A stretch of 64,000 nucleotides of DNA from assembly GCA_947497145.1 (NCBI GenBank), contig CANMFQ010000003.1, forward strand, positions 124,001-188,000. The letters run 5' to 3'. Under the pieces are notes generated by a model. It saw nothing but the letters and a program-made list of their open reading frames with translations, did no database searches and was not told the origin of the DNA. Below, one piece after another: positions 63,512 through 64,000 of this stretch; within the stretch, counting starts at the first letter, position 1; the number at the start of each line of letters is the position of its first letter. The translations under genes and the position numbers were made by a program. This stretch comes from an uncultured Flavobacteriaceae bacterium. GTDB lineage: Bacteria; Bacteroidota; Bacteroidia; Flavobacteriales; Flavobacteriaceae.

Positions 63512-64000
63512 TTAAAACAAACCGGGCTGTATACCACCTTTAATTTTTCCGAGATGTTTATAGGCCAATTCTGTTACCTCTCTACCTCGTGGCGTACGCA
63601 TTATAAAACCTTGCTGAATTAAAAATGGCTCATAAACCTCTTCAATGGTTTCTGCGCTCTCAGATACGGCGGTTGCCAGTGTAGTGATGCCTACAGGACC
63701 TCCTTTAAACTTATCTATGATGGTGGTAAGTATTTTATTATCCATTTCATCCAAGCCGTGCGCATCTACGTTTAATGCTTTAAGGCTAAATTTTGAAATC
63801 TCCATATCAATACTACCATTGCCTTTAATTTGGGCAAAATCACGAACACGGCGTAAAAGGGCATTACATATTCGTGGTGTACCCCTACTTCGACCTGCAA
63901 TTTCTATAGCAGCATCTAAGTTTATGGGCACTTTAAGTATTTCGGCACTACGAACAACAATGGTTGACAACAGTTCTGTAGAGTAATACTGCAACCTACT
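63512..64000 (-). CDS. ruvB: Holliday-junction helicase RuvB, C-terminal part
   Basis: 163 codons visible; the gene continues beyond the window. Contains the end of the AAA+ lid ([31 protein letters not shown] with the sensor-2 arginine) and the winged-helix domain ([43 protein letters not shown]). RuvB drives branch migration with RuvA; RuvC is encoded at 38219. The Leu of RLQYYS is coded by TTG and is not a real start. Confidence 0.95.
   Translation of the reverse strand, partial: SRLQYYSTELLSTIVVRSAEILKVPINLDAAIEIAGRSRGTPRICNALLRRVRDFAQIKGNGSIDMEISKFSLKALNVDAHGLDEMDNKILTTIIDKFKGGPVGITTLATAVSESAETIEEVYEPFLIQQGFIMRTPRGREVTELAYKHLGKIKGGIQPGLF

Overview
The window looks like chromosome of a marine member of the Flavobacteriaceae (phylum Bacteroidetes). 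The support is the AT-rich sequence, TAnnTTTG-type promoter elements, many Cys-anchored lipoproteins, a gene locus for beta-glucan use with a propeller/YXY/LuxR-type regulator, BlaI/M56 pairs, and families typical of the group (DUF4230, DUF4260, GSCFA, DUF5522). No species can be named from this sequence alone.

1-1.1 kb holds a 3'-damaged AbiEi-like antitoxin gene. 1.1-18.3 kb, all on the minus strand, is a beta-1,3/1,6-glucan locus in two gene blocks. The upstream block encodes outer-membrane or surface parts: a glycosidase fused to an apparent outer-membrane beta-barrel, a BIG2-type lipoprotein, a GH16 laminarinase, and a PKD/triple-CBM lipoprotein. After a hairpin-containing spacer comes the processing block: a GH149-type phosphorylase, a GH17 lipoprotein, a GH30, a GPH-type sugar symporter, a small membrane protein and a second GH17 without signal peptide. 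No SusC/SusD pair is present. The likely regulator (930 aa: sensor propeller, membrane segment, HTH) lies upstream at 19.7-22.5 kb, beyond a 1.46 kb non-coding gap that carries a MITE-like element. The inferred pathway is cleavage at the surface, passage through the outer membrane, debranching, symport, and then hydrolysis plus phosphorolysis to glucose-1-phosphate in the cytosol.

22.7-50.7 kb is mostly core genome: tRNA-Leu, an M20 dipeptidase, PhnA, two BlaI/M56 sensor-protease systems (one M56 gene interrupted by a TAG stop, the other carrying two TonB C-terminal domains), a DUF4407 protein, two HPt paralogues (one without its phospho-histidine), a membrane hydrolase, a membrane MutS-like ATPase, the ruvC-hemW-cyclase-DUF4260-DUF4230 run, a TPR protein, a sorbosone dehydrogenase-like lipoprotein, a response regulator, and the hemL/glucosaminidase/PLP-deaminase operon.

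50.7-58.2 kb carries a DUF4136 lipoprotein, an aromatic amino acid hydroxylase, a DinB-like Tat protein, DUF4230/GSCFA and an ABC exporter. 58.2-61.8 kb is a small accessory patch: a long inverted repeat, a 355-bp duplication that gives one truncated and one full SMI1/KNR4 gene, a lipoprotein, a MITE-like element abutting the remnant of an excisionase-type antitoxin, and an unrecognised 344-aa gene. The window ends with a cytochrome P450 and the C-terminal part of ruvB.
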